Source: Dactylococcopsis salina PCC 8305 (GTDB lineage Bacteria; Cyanobacteriota; Cyanobacteriia; Cyanobacteriales; Rubidibacteraceae). From it: 64,000 nucleotides of DNA. Numbering within the stretch: position 1 is the first letter of the stretch; every line of letters begins with the position of its first letter. Location: NCBI RefSeq assembly GCF_000317615.1, contig NC_019780.1, positions 3,245,840 to 3,309,839 on the forward strand. The letters run 5' to 3'. The position numbers and the translations under genes were made by a program. The notes beneath the pieces were generated by a model. That model was not told where the DNA came from. It made no database searches and saw nothing but the letters and a program-made list of their open reading frames with translations. Shown here piece after piece: positions 22,322 through 31,555 of the stretch.

Positions 22322-25300
22322 AGATTTGATTCTGGTTTAACATTTAAGGCTTTTTTGACTTCGGTTAAAAACGCAAGGGAATTAAATTTAACGTTTTCTC
22401 CGAGATGATCAAATACAGATAAAGCGCCAATACTTTCATCACCAATTAGGTTTTGATAAGGATCAAGTTTTAAGCTAATATTTTTTGGGGATTCATATCG
22501 AGAAAAATGAAACAGTGTCAAAAATTCTAAAATCTCATTCTTGAGAGGAGTGTCATCAATTAAGCCATTTCGGATGTCTTCATCATCCAAGATGTTCTCA
22601 TAGATATCTAAGAGAGTCGCATAAGAAATGACTCCGTTGTAATAACGATCGTTCCCGACTTTGATTCCATTAAAGAGATTCAAAAAGACAATTGTTTTTT
22701 TGCTGGGGTCTTCGGTTAAACTGCTTAATTGGGATGTATCTTGAATATAGAGGGAACTCTTCGCTTGATCTCGATCGAGGTTCAAGGCGTAGTATTGATC
22801 GAAAAATATCGGATAGATTTTAATATCTTCTTTGTCTCCTTTTAAAGAACGAATTACTGCTTTTGACATGAAAAATCGTTCTTCGTCTTCTTCGGTTTGA
22901 GTCAGTTTTAAGGTACTCGAATATGGAGATTTGGCGAGGTAAAGAAAATGTCGAAACCCTTGTTCATAAAGATCATTGACTCGATCGATCACCACAGAAG
23001 GAGAACTATAAATTTGTTGATTTCCATAGTTATCAGAAAATGTTCCACTACTATAAATCCGAATACTCTGATCAGCTTGACGTTGAAACGCGATCGATTC
23101 TCCCACTAAATTCGAGATTCTGTAGTTAATACTTTGATCTCTCGCGCGATCGCTTTCACGACTGGAGACAATAATTAATGCGAGTTTATCCAATTGATAA
23201 TCTGAACGAGGATTAGTAAAGGTAAACTTTTTCGGAAGAATAGAATACAAGGAAGCTAAACCATTACCAACACGATACATATTGATATTTTTGACGCGAA
23301 ATCCTTGCGTATGACAGCGATGTTTTTCGTTTAATAAATGGGAAACTGAGGAAAACACTGATTTGAGAAACTTTTCTTCTGGATAGGGGTTTTGACGACT
23401 CCCTAAATGGAAGCGAATCACAGGAACAAAGAAAGGTTTTGCTGCTAAATCAAGTAAGATTTTTAAGGTGACATAAACCAGTAAGGAAAATGTCACTTTA
23501 TAGAAATAACGTTTTGAGATTGATGTTTCTTCTAGGGTTGCTTGTTTTAACTGTTTAACATCATAGGAGAAGATTAAACCCTGAAATTTTTGAGATTGAT
23601 TTAGCCCTGTATGATACGCCTCTAGACAGTTTTTTTCTTTGGGAGTTAAGAGAATGGGAAGCGTCGGAACTTTTCCAAAATGATATTTCATCTCAAACTG
23701 TTCCTCTATTCCTGTGGGAAAATAGCACACTTCACTGATGTTAATATTTACAGCGAGTGTGGAAAGCGAATTATTTCCAGCGTTGGGATTCGTAATAGAA
23801 ATATATTTTAATGCTGACTTGCGATTCTCCTGTAAGGTATGAAAAAAACTGTTATTATTGTTGATGCTTTCATAGTCTCTTTGTAGGATTCCTTGTTTGA
23901 CATTCAAATGGCGAGGATAGTTTCGCGCTGGTAAGTTATGCTTCCGTTGAATGAAGGTTTTTAAGAGGTTTTCTAGTTTGCTGATTTTGTGATTAGCTTG
24001 ATATTGTTCTAACCCTCTTTTAATTCCCTTCAATATTTTATATTTTGCTGGTTGATCATCTCCTTGAAGAATCGGTAAAACTTTTTCTTCAAAGTTAGCG
24101 ATCGGATCATACTCTAGTTCAACTTTGGGATCAATATTACTGTCAGAAAGATCATTTCCCGCAAAAACAAAGTAGTACAAGAACGCAACTTTTAAGACTT
24201 TCTCCACAAAATATTCTTTCTTAGAAGCCTTCTCGAATTCTTCTTTATATTTGTTGCTATCTGGATTAAGAAAATCTAGGTAATAAGGAAAAACCTCTTT
24301 TCCTCCATTATTATTCACTGAACCGTTTAGTTTTAATTTTAGTCCAAAGATGAATTGCTGTTTATCATTTTTCTCGTCTTCTGTTTCGCCAATACAACCT
24401 TCAATGATCGACCAAATTGGTAGCATATCAAACGCATCAGCGCGGGAAAATAAGTCTCTATATTTAACTGTAATCCCTTCATAATTTACTTCATAGTGAC
24501 CATCTTCTTTTTCTTCATCGTTGATATACGCTTCCATCAATCTTAATCGTCGGATTAAGTCTTCTAGATAGATCAAATCTTGATGTTCACCAATTTGTTC
24601 TTTGAGATATTCTAAATAAATAACTTTTGCTTCTCTTTGTAGTTTCCCTAATGCTTCTTGATCTAATAATTCTTCTAGTCGATCGAGGTCAGAGGTTTGA
24701 TAAGTTTCTAGGTCTTCTAATATGTCTAACAGGTCTCTTTGTTCTTCTTCTTCTGAAAACTGAAATTTGATATAGTTTTCTAAACTCCTTTTCAGTTGTT
24801 CTCGAAATTGATGTCCGTCTTCAACGGTAATTTTAAGTTTATGAAATTTTAATTGGGGACGAGTTGAGTTTCCCTGTTGAAAGCTGAGTTCTGTTTTTTG
24901 TAATTCTGATATTTTTTTGTCAAATGGATAATTTAAGGTAATAGTTTGATTAATTGTTCCTGTTAAGTTTTTTAATTCTGTTGTCAGAGAATTAACCCAT
25001 GTTTCTAATGTCAACTCCTGATCTTGTTCTGAAATCGCACGACTTAAATAAGGAGTTAACTGTTCTCGAATCTGTTGGATTTTTTCGGCAAATTTTTCTC
25101 TCGATTCCCCGCTAAAATTAACGGTTGCGACTTTCGCTGCTTTGGTTTTATTTCCGAGAGGATTATCGATCGAAGCGGAAGCAACTAATTGCGCGATCGA
25201 ATGGAGTTCAATCATTAACCGTTTCCCCTCACCTACTAACTTAAAAGGATTCTCAGGGTTTTGATTGTGTAAAACTGTTATAATTTTATCTAATAAATCT

Positions 25301-25353
25301 GTATAATCAACCGCAACTAATCCTTGCTTATCAGTTCTAATTTCGTTAGCCAT
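22318..25353 (-). CDS. Large protein of unknown function, partner of the helicase-like gene
   Basis: 1011 residues from ATG 25353, chosen because AAGGAGG lies just upstream; a longer frame would run into miaA. Residues 1-330 are mainly helical and charged. From about 570 the sequence alternates beta and alpha: VPVIRFHLGSRQNPYPEEKF, LALIIVSSRESDRA (about 719), GFRHFLYLAKSPYSS (about 795), TIVFLNLFNGIKVGNDRYYN (about 880). This order recalls RNase H-fold / PIWI-like modules, but I could not assign a catalytic acidic set. I do not recognise the family. It is 449 bases upstream of the helicase-like gene, with hicBA between. Its stop lies in a repeat element, so the C-terminus may be shortened. 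Confidence 0.6.
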   Translation of the reverse strand: MANEIRTDKQGLVAVDYTDLLDKIITVLHNQNPENPFKLVGEGKRLMIELHSIAQLVASASIDNPLGNKTKAAKVATVNFSGESREKFAEKIQQIREQLTPYLSRAISEQDQELTLETWVNSLTTELKNLTGTINQTITLNYPFDKKISELQKTELSFQQGNSTRPQLKFHKLKITVEDGHQFREQLKRSLENYIKFQFSEEEEQRDLLDILEDLETYQTSDLDRLEELLDQEALGKLQREAKVIYLEYLKEQIGEHQDLIYLEDLIRRLRLMEAYINDEEKEDGHYEVNYEGITVKYRDLFSRADAFDMLPIWSIIEGCIGETEDEKNDKQQFIFGLKLKLNGSVNNNGGKEVFPYYLDFLNPDSNKYKEEFEKASKKEYFVEKVLKVAFLYYFVFAGNDLSDSNIDPKVELEYDPIANFEEKVLPILQGDDQPAKYKILKGIKRGLEQYQANHKISKLENLLKTFIQRKHNLPARNYPRHLNVKQGILQRDYESINNNNSFFHTLQENRKSALKYISITNPNAGNNSLSTLAVNINISEVCYFPTGIEEQFEMKYHFGKVPTLPILLTPKEKNCLEAYHTGLNQSQKFQGLIFSYDVKQLKQATLEETSISKRYFYKVTFSLLVYVTLKILLDLAAKPFFVPVIRFHLGSRQNPYPEEKFLKSVFSSVSHLLNEKHRCHTQGFRVKNINMYRVGNGLASLYSILPKKFTFTNPRSDYQLDKLALIIVSSRESDRARDQSINYRISNLVGESIAFQRQADQSIRIYSSGTFSDNYGNQQIYSSPSVVIDRVNDLYEQGFRHFLYLAKSPYSSTLKLTQTEEDEERFFMSKAVIRSLKGDKEDIKIYPIFFDQYYALNLDRDQAKSSLYIQDTSQLSSLTEDPSKKTIVFLNLFNGIKVGNDRYYNGVISYATLLDIYENILDDEDIRNGLIDDTPLKNEILEFLTLFHFSRYESPKNISLKLDPYQNLIGDESIGALSVFDHLGENVKFNSLAFLTEVKKALNVKPESNL

Positions 25354-25378
25354 ATTAACCTCCTTGATCTCGAATAAA

Positions 25379-26287
25379 ATGCAACCTTCATTAATTGTAA
25401 TTTGTGGTGCGACCGCGACGGGAAAATCTCGTTTAGCCATGACACTCGCACAACACTTAAATACAGTTATTCTCAGCGCTGATTCTCGTCAAGTGTATCG
25501 AGAATTTGATATTGGAACCGCTAAACCCACCTGGGAAGAACAAGCATTAATTCCTCATTATTTAATTGATATTTGTGATCCAACGGAAACTTTAACCGTC
25601 GCTGAATATCAAGAAAAAGCGAATCATTTAATCTCGTCTCTTCCTCATTCTCCTCCCTTGTTAGTGGGAGGAACTGGACTTTATATTAAAGCCATTACGA
25701 GAGGGTTAAAAATCCCGCGAGTGTCTCCTCATCCTCAGCTTCGATCGAGCTTAAAACGTCTCGGTCAATTACAACTTTATGCGCTTTTACAACAAGTTGA
25801 CCCTAACTCCGCAACAAAAATTCATCCCAATGATCAAGTACGAACCTTACGCGCGTTAGAAGTTTTTTATATTACAGGAAAACCAATCAGTGAACAACAA
25901 GGAGAAAATCCTCCCTCATATCCCATTTTACAAGTTGGTTTAGATTGTTCTCCCGAAGTGCTAACAGAAAGAATTCAATATCGAACGGAACAAATGTTAG
26001 CTTTAGGATTCGTGGAAGAGGTGAAAGGATTAATTAAAAAATATGGTTGGTCACTTCCGTTATTAGATACACTAGGATATCAAGAAATTAAAGACTACTT
26101 AGCAGGAGAAACCGATTTAAAAACAGCGAAAGAATTAATGGTGATCCATACTCGTCAGTTTGCGAAAAGACAACGCACTTGGTTTAAAGGTCAATCAGAA
26201 ATAAAATGGTTTGATAGCGAACAATCTGACTTATGGGAAGCTGTGTCTAAAATGATTAATATTGAAATAGAACGTTTCCAGAAATAG
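25379..26287 (+). CDS. miaA: tRNA dimethylallyltransferase MiaA
   Basis: 302 residues from ATG 25379 (a TTG five codons upstream is possible). MiaA adds a dimethylallyl group to N6 of A37 in tRNAs that read UNN codons. Motifs are the P-loop GATATGKSRLAM, ILSADSRQVYREFDIGTAKP, HYLIDICDPTETLTVAEYQ, LLVGGTGLYIKAI, and the C-terminal DTLGYQEI and TRQFAKRQRTWFKG. The length is normal. Its start codon is only 25 bases from the divergent start at 25353, so its promoter probably lies inside the neighbouring reading frame. Confidence 0.97.
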   Translation: MQPSLIVICGATATGKSRLAMTLAQHLNTVILSADSRQVYREFDIGTAKPTWEEQALIPHYLIDICDPTETLTVAEYQEKANHLISSLPHSPPLLVGGTGLYIKAITRGLKIPRVSPHPQLRSSLKRLGQLQLYALLQQVDPNSATKIHPNDQVRTLRALEVFYITGKPISEQQGENPPSYPILQVGLDCSPEVLTERIQYRTEQMLALGFVEEVKGLIKKYGWSLPLLDTLGYQEIKDYLAGETDLKTAKELMVIHTRQFAKRQRTWFKGQSEIKWFDSEQSDLWEAVSKMINIEIERFQK

Positions 26288-26311
26288 CCAATAACGAATA
26301 GCGAATAATAA

Positions 26312-27031
26312 ATGTTACAACATCCCATTCCACCTCCCACCCATGATACCCAATACCGCGCGATCGGGTTAGTATGGGGAAAATACCAGCCGCAAGATCA
26401 ATTTACTCGCGGGGAAATGATCCTTTCCGAAACTGAAAATTTAGAAACGGTTCTTCTCGGACGAGTGATGAATGTGGTCAAAAAACATATTGATCTAGAA
26501 GTTCCTCATCTCTGGGTAGTGTATCCCCGTACCCGACAAAAACAAGATTATTTACACCTACAAATTGTCGGGGTTTGGGAACCCGATACCTTAAAAGAAT
26601 CTAGCCAACGCGCGGAACAATTAGAAACAGAAGCCGTTTCTGAAGTGAAAGCGGAAGCGGGATATTTTTCCATTCGAGGAGAGGTGGTTTTCTACTCGGA
26701 ATCTGAACAGAAAATTGTGGTTAAAATTAAGCGCTTTAGTCAAGGAAAAGCGAGATTTTTTAAGTTAAGATTAGTGGGAGTTCTCCCTGATGAAAAAGAT
26801 AATTTAGGATGGTTTTGGGAGCTTGACGCACAACTGAAGGGAGAAGAATTAGTGGTGACAAAAGGGCGAAAAATTACTCCGATGCGTGAGCAACGTCAAC
26901 CGAACCGCGCTCCCAAGAAAATCATTTCTTCTCCTCAGAAAAAAGCAACTTCTTCCTCGGAAAAGAAACCTAAACCCATCCTCCGTCGGACAAAAAAACG
27001 ATCGCCCTCTAATCCAGAGGAAGAAAACTAA
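26312..27031 (+). CDS. Conserved cyanobacterial protein of unknown function
   Basis: 239 residues. The N-terminal 170 residues form a compact mixed fold (YRAIGLVWGKYQPQDQFTRG, LWVVYPRTRQKQDYLHLQIV, FSIRGEVVFYSESEQKIVVK), and the last 55 residues are a very basic Pro/Lys/Arg-rich tail (KPKPILRRTKKRSPSN), suggestive of nucleic acid or ribosome contact. I know it only as a conserved cyanobacterial hypothetical. It follows miaA by 24 bases and may share its transcript. Its stop overlaps the stop of the convergent gene by four bases. Confidence 0.75.
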   Translation: MLQHPIPPPTHDTQYRAIGLVWGKYQPQDQFTRGEMILSETENLETVLLGRVMNVVKKHIDLEVPHLWVVYPRTRQKQDYLHLQIVGVWEPDTLKESSQRAEQLETEAVSEVKAEAGYFSIRGEVVFYSESEQKIVVKIKRFSQGKARFFKLRLVGVLPDEKDNLGWFWELDAQLKGEELVVTKGRKITPMREQRQPNRAPKKIISSPQKKATSSSEKKPKPILRRTKKRSPSNPEEEN

Positions 27032-27345
27032 GCAATTCCTAAAATTTTTCGGAATTGAATCGGCGCAAAAAAGGCGTAACAATTAATACTGAAACAAGTA
27101 AAACCTAATGATAGGAGAATATAAGTCGGTGTCATCACCACTCCTACCATTAACCAGGTCAAAACATGAAAAAACATTAAGCAAGCTGAAACTAGACCCA
27201 AGGTAGCATTCCAACGGAGATTAACGGTAGAAAATTGGCGCACCAACAATAATAAAGTGATGGAAGTAAACAAAAGATTAGTGGGAATTAGGAATCCACA
27301 GATAGTGACACAGTATTGGCGAGAAAATTCAAATAAGTGTAACAA
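27028..27345 (-). CDS. Small conserved membrane protein
   Basis: 105 residues with three to four hydrophobic segments (about 13-33, 46-66, 70-90), for example TNLLFTSITLLLLVRQF and TPTYILLSLGFTCFSINCYAFF. No function is known to me. It converges on the preceding gene with overlapping stop codons (27028-27031). Membrane location is predicted from hydrophobicity. Confidence 0.6.
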   Translation of the reverse strand: MLHLFEFSRQYCVTICGFLIPTNLLFTSITLLLLVRQFSTVNLRWNATLGLVSACLMFFHVLTWLMVGVVMTPTYILLSLGFTCFSINCYAFFAPIQFRKILGIA

Positions 27346-27493
27346 AGTCGTGACTATCCTCCTCTAAGAAGTGAATTAAGACCATGATAAACCCTAAGCA
27401 TAAGTGCTGAGTTGAAACTGTTAAATCTCGTTACATTGACAAGGAATAATTAATCATTAACAATTAAGAATTAAAGAATCTGTAACCAAGAAA

Positions 27494-28033
27494 ATGACTG
27501 CTGAAACGGAAATCAAGACCTTAGCTGACTTAGAATTTATTCCCTATCTCGATGATGAAGGAAAAATTAATCCCGAATTGGAAAAGAAAATCGGAGTTTA
27601 CGCAATTTTTGACTCCGAGAAAACCCTGAAATTAGTCTCTTACTCCCGCGATATTTACACCAGTTTGAAACAGCATCTCGTTCGTCAACCAAATCGTTGT
27701 TATTGGCTCAAAATCCAAACCATCGATCGTCCTAGTCGAAGCATTCTAGCAGAGATTCAACAATCATGGCTAGAGGAAAATGGAACAATACCAGTGGGAA
27801 ATAGTCATCAAAAAACAGCTTGGAATGATGCAATTGATGCCACACCAACCATGACTGATGCGGAAAAACAAGCGTATGATCAAGGTGATCCATTGAGTCA
27901 AACGAAGCTCTTAAAAAATATAGCGCGACGAGTTGAAGCGGAAATCAAGGAAACTCTCAGCGCGAGAGGGGTAACAATGGAAATTCGGTTTAATCCGAAA
28001 TTGAAAGAACAGGGGCGGCTAGACTTAAAATAG
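27494..28033 (+). CDS. GIY-YIG nuclease family protein
   Basis: 179 residues. After a short N-terminus, KKIGVYAIFDSEKTLKLVSYSRDIYTSLKQHL corresponds to the GIY (here GVY) and YIG (here VSYSR) segments, followed by LAEIQQSWLEENG. The C-terminal half has a conserved-looking IRFNPKLKEQGRLDLK end. Members can be DNA-cutting or repair enzymes, but the YIG motif is weak here and activity is uncertain. The downstream kinase begins 32 bases later, so the two may be co-transcribed. Confidence 0.75.
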   Translation: MTAETEIKTLADLEFIPYLDDEGKINPELEKKIGVYAIFDSEKTLKLVSYSRDIYTSLKQHLVRQPNRCYWLKIQTIDRPSRSILAEIQQSWLEENGTIPVGNSHQKTAWNDAIDATPTMTDAEKQAYDQGDPLSQTKLLKNIARRVEAEIKETLSARGVTMEIRFNPKLKEQGRLDLK

Positions 28034-28065
28034 TAGTGAGTAGCTGGGTTTGTGAGGAGTTTACT

Positions 28066-29751
28066 GTGGGAAGGGCTGTTGTTGTTTTAAATAATCGGTA
28101 TCGGGTGACGAGAGAACTTGGTCAAGGGGGGTTTGGTCGCACCTTTTTGGCGGTGGATACGCATCTTCCCTCTGAGCGCTATTGTGTGATTAAACAACTC
28201 TATCCCATTGTTTCTAAACCGAAACAGTATCAATGGGTGAGAGAGCGTTTTCAACGGGAAGCAGCGATTTTAGAAGCATTGAGTCAAGGAAATAGCCAAA
28301 TCCCCCAACTTTATGCTTATTTTGCGGAAGCGGAAACCTTCTATCTGGTTCAAGAATATATTGAGGGGATGACACTGACGCAAAAAGTCGAACAAGATGG
28401 GGTGTTGTCGGAAGCGGAAGTGACCAAAATTTTAGTGAGCTTACTCCGAGTTTTAGATTATGTTCATGGTCAACGCATTATTCACCGCGATGTGAAACCC
28501 GATAATATCATTTTGCGGAAAGGAGATGGTCAACCCGTATTAATTGATTTTGGAGTGGTGAAAGAGGCTTTAGAAACGATGATGGATTCCGATCGCACCC
28601 ATTCCATCGCCATCGGAACCCCTGGCTATATGCCTTCAGAACAAGCCGCTGGACGACCTACCTATTCTAGCGATTTATATAGTTTGGGACTCACCGCCGT
28701 GTTTTTACTCAGTGGTAAAGCACCTCACACTTTAGAGTTCGATCAGCGCACAGGGGAACTGTTATGGCGAAAAGTCGTTCCTAACTTACACAGTCAGTTA
28801 GGAAGTGTTATCGATCGCGCGGTTCGGTTTCATCCCCGCGATCGCTTTGAAAGCGCCCAAGAAATGTTAGCCGCTCTCACCAGTGATCATTCCGTTGAAA
28901 TGCCACAATGGACTCCTGAAAATACTCGTTTTCAAGGGAGAGAAACCGATGATGATAGTCAAACTGTGGCGGCGGTTTCTCCTTCTCCCCCTGAGAAGAA
29001 AGGGAATGGTTTACTAATTGGGAGCGCGATCGTCTTGGGAGTGATTCTCAGCGCGGGTATAGTGGGATACGGCATCGTAGAAGTATTACAAACGTTGCGT
29101 GATGCTAATAACAGCGAGAGGGTGGTGACAGAACCCAGTGAACCGCAAGCAACCCCTCCCCAAGAAGAGAAAAACACCGAAACTCCTCCCCCGAAACCTG
29201 AACCTAAACCTGAACCCGAACCCGAACCTAAACCTGAACCTGAACCCGAACCTAAATCAGAATTAGATATTGAAATCAACACCCCGACTGTCGTTGTTCC
29301 TACCATCGAAATCGAACCAGATTCTCCCCCAGAAAAATCGATCGCAGATGTTCCTGTTTTCGGTACAGGAGTCAGTAAAGCGCAGGTAATCGGAACATTA
29401 GGAGAACCCACTAGCACCCGTCGCGGCTATTGGGAAAATACCCAATCGGTTTTGTATAAAGATTATGTTTCAGGGAAACTCGATTTAGGTTATTTGTTCG
29501 ATCGAGACACGGGAAACTTAAGACAAACTGAGGCTTCCTTTGCTGCTTTCGTGGAATTTAATCTCATGGAAAACACCTTAAACGAAATGCTCCAAGGTCA
29601 ACTTAACCCCACCATCCGAAACGCACTAGAACAAGTGTATCGCAAAGAAACAGATTTACGTTCTTTTTCGATCGGAAATTGGGATGGAGTGATTCAACGG
29701 AAACAAGGGGGAAGAATTTATATTGGCGTTTGGGAAGAGGATTTACATTAA
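28066..29751 (+). CDS. Membrane-anchored serine/threonine protein kinase
   Basis: 561 residues from GTG 28066, preferred because GAGGAG lies six bases before it (GTG 28036 would add ten residues). The kinase domain spans about 8-270: LGQGGFGRTFLAVD, CVIKQL, IIHRDVKPDNIIL, LIDFGVVKE, GTPGYMPSEQ, so all catalytic residues are kept. A membrane helix follows at about 315-340 (IGSAIVLGVILSAGIVGYG), then a Pro-Glu-Lys repeat stretch (PEPKPEPEPEP, about 365-400) and a C-terminal domain of about 120 residues that would lie outside the cytoplasm. The layout is typical of cyanobacterial Hanks-type kinases. The signal is unknown. Confidence 0.93.
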   Translation: MGRAVVVLNNRYRVTRELGQGGFGRTFLAVDTHLPSERYCVIKQLYPIVSKPKQYQWVRERFQREAAILEALSQGNSQIPQLYAYFAEAETFYLVQEYIEGMTLTQKVEQDGVLSEAEVTKILVSLLRVLDYVHGQRIIHRDVKPDNIILRKGDGQPVLIDFGVVKEALETMMDSDRTHSIAIGTPGYMPSEQAAGRPTYSSDLYSLGLTAVFLLSGKAPHTLEFDQRTGELLWRKVVPNLHSQLGSVIDRAVRFHPRDRFESAQEMLAALTSDHSVEMPQWTPENTRFQGRETDDDSQTVAAVSPSPPEKKGNGLLIGSAIVLGVILSAGIVGYGIVEVLQTLRDANNSERVVTEPSEPQATPPQEEKNTETPPPKPEPKPEPEPEPKPEPEPEPKSELDIEINTPTVVVPTIEIEPDSPPEKSIADVPVFGTGVSKAQVIGTLGEPTSTRRGYWENTQSVLYKDYVSGKLDLGYLFDRDTGNLRQTEASFAAFVEFNLMENTLNEMLQGQLNPTIRNALEQVYRKETDLRSFSIGNWDGVIQRKQGGRIYIGVWEEDLH

Positions 29752-29800
29752 AATACAGATTGCTAAGACTTAATCAGCCAAAAAATCAAGGAAATGGACA

Positions 29801-30016
29801 AACACCGAAGCCAACAGTTTACTCGCAATTGATCAGGAAATCGGAAAACATAACCTTTCACCCGCTGAGTATGAAATTGTCCGTCGCGTGATCTATGAAA
29901 CCGCCGATTTTGATTACCGTTCTCACTTAAAATTCTCCGATCGCGCTCTCAAAGTCGGCGCAGGTGCGTTAGCCGCTCGTAGTACAATTTGGGAAACTGA
30001 AACCTTTACCCAATGA
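29801..30016 (+). pseudogene. cobH: Precorrin-8X methylmutase, N-terminal fragment
   Basis: The frame reads ANSLLAIDQEIGKHNLSPAE, then YEIVRRVIYETADFDYRSHL and FSDRALKVGAGALAARSTIW, the N-terminal third of CobH/CbiC, which moves a methyl group in cobalamin synthesis. It then runs into the left flank of a minisatellite element and stops at TGA 30014-30016. The catalytic His region and the rest of the about 210-residue enzyme are missing. A full copy presumably exists elsewhere, or this is a recombination scar. Confidence 0.85.
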
Positions 30017-30231
30017 GGCTTTAAGGCTCTTAACCCCTCAAAAAAGTGCAAGGGAGACAAGGGAGACAAGGGAGACAAGGGAGACAAGGGAGACAAGGGA
30101 GACAAGGGAGACAAGGGAGACAAGGGAGCGATTTTTCTTCCCCATCTTCCCCATCTTCCCCATCTCCCCCATCTCCCCCATCTTCCCCATCTCCCCCATC
30201 TCCCCCATCTTCCCCATCTTCCCCCTATTAC
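30001..30231. repeat. Two-part minisatellite element
   Basis: Left flank CTTTAAGGCTCTTAA and AAAAAGTGCAAGGG (30018-30054), nine GGGAGACAA units (30052-30129), a short spacer GCGATTTTTCTT, then about ten CCCCATCTT / CCCCATCTC units (30140-30229). The two halves are complementary at about six of nine positions per unit and could fold on each other. The left flank recurs at 42.5 kb. Confidence 0.9.
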
Positions 30232-30378
30232 CGAATGTAATTACTTTAATATTATTTGCCATCCTTTTATTAGTAGTAGGGTGGGCAAGGCAACCCCTAC
30301 AAGATGTAACTCTTTCCTCGCTTTTCGTGCGCGATGGGCGATCGACCTTGGCTTCGTTACATCGAGGCTTAAAATCAA

Positions 30379-31314
30379 TTACGATTCTTGGGGAATTTCT
30401 TCTTTCTGATTACGGTTTAAGAAGTTTAAAACCAATCCCACTGGACCCCGTTGTTTCCAGTGTAATCTTCCTTTACTGCTATCTCCTACCGATTGGGTGA
30501 TCCGATCGAGAACAATTGCTAATAAAACAATACCGACACCACCGACAGCCGCTAATCCCACATCTAAGCGTCCAATTCCTCGGTTAACCATTTGTCCTAA
30601 TCCCTCTACGGCAATCAGAGAAGCGATGACCACCATTGACAACGCTAACATTAAGGACTGGTTCACCCCAGCGAGAATCGTCGGCATAGCGAGGGGAATT
30701 TGTGCTTGTAAGAGAACCTGTTGCGGCGTTGCACCAAAAGCCCTTGAAGCCTCAACCACATCTTCGGGAACACCCCGAATGCCAATGTTGGTTAAACGAA
30801 TTAACGGCGGTACAGCAAACACAAAGGTGACAATCACCCCTGGCACTTCTCCCGTTCCAAATAGCATCACCACAGGCACTAAATAAACAAATGCGGGGAG
30901 AGTTTGCATCGTGTCTAAAATGGGACGAATTAAACTGGCAAATCGATCGCTGCGGGCGGCAATAATGCCTAAAGGAAGACCAATAATTACACAGAAGAAA
31001 ACGGCAGTTACAACCAAAGCAAGAGTAATCATCGATTCTTGCCACGCTCCAATTAAGCCGACCACCGTCATGGCAACTACGCTCAAAATTGCAATGTTGC
31101 GGCTGGCAATCTGCCAAGCTAAAGCCAGAAGTGCGACTAAAAAGATAATCGGATTGATGGAGAGGAAAAAGGATTGAATCCCTCTGAGTACGATTCCCAC
31201 AGGTTTACCGATCCAGTCATTAAAGATAAAACGAAAGTTATCCACCACAAAGTTAATGATGGTTTCGATTTGATCTCCCAGGGGCCAAATTGTCTCTTGA
31301 AAGGGGTCAAACAT
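30379..31314 (-). CDS. proW: Glycine betaine/proline-type ABC transporter permease
   Basis: 311 residues from ATG 31314; a longer frame would read into the repeat array. It has about seven membrane helices and the inner-membrane permease signature in EDVVEASRAFGATPQQVLLQAQIPLAMPTI, which contacts the ATPase, followed by LSMVVIASLIAVEGLGQMV. The best match is the OpuAB/ProW class, which imports compatible solutes under salt stress. It is downstream of the ATPase gene on the same strand, separated by a tandem repeat. No substrate-binding protein is in the window. Confidence 0.92.
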   Translation of the reverse strand: MFDPFQETIWPLGDQIETIINFVVDNFRFIFNDWIGKPVGIVLRGIQSFFLSINPIIFLVALLALAWQIASRNIAILSVVAMTVVGLIGAWQESMITLALVVTAVFFCVIIGLPLGIIAARSDRFASLIRPILDTMQTLPAFVYLVPVVMLFGTGEVPGVIVTFVFAVPPLIRLTNIGIRGVPEDVVEASRAFGATPQQVLLQAQIPLAMPTILAGVNQSLMLALSMVVIASLIAVEGLGQMVNRGIGRLDVGLAAVGGVGIVLLAIVLDRITQSVGDSSKGRLHWKQRGPVGLVLNFLNRNQKEEIPQES

Positions 31315-31356
31315 AATCAATATTCCGTAATTAACAGTTAGCTTTTCGATCGACCA

Positions 31357-31555
31357 TTCCCCCCAGCATTGGGGGTCAGGGGGCAACTCCCCCAGCATTG
31401 GGGGTCAGGGGGCAATTCCCCCAGCATTGGGGGTCAGGGGGCAATCCCCAGCATTGGGGGTCAGGGGGCAATCCCCCAGCATTGGGGGTCAGGGGGCAAT
31501 CCCCCAGCATTGGGGGTCAGGGGGCAATCCCCCAGCATTGGGGGTCAGGGGGCAA
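31357..31555. repeat. 27-29-bp tandem repeat, seven copies, inside the ABC operon
   Basis: AGCATT cores occur at 31365, 31394, 31423, 31450, 31478, 31506 and 31534, a period of 27 to 29 bases. Each unit has the palindrome CCCCCAGCATTGGGGG and GTCAGGGGGCAAT. The array begins directly beside the stop of the ATPase gene (31556) and ends about 43 bases before the permease start. Each copy could form a stable RNA hairpin in the shared transcript. Confidence 0.95.

Noticed and set aside
30038-30262. Met-Gly-Lys and Gln-Gly-Arg repeat frames
   Set aside because: Translation of the 9-base minisatellite; no start signal and no conservation expected.
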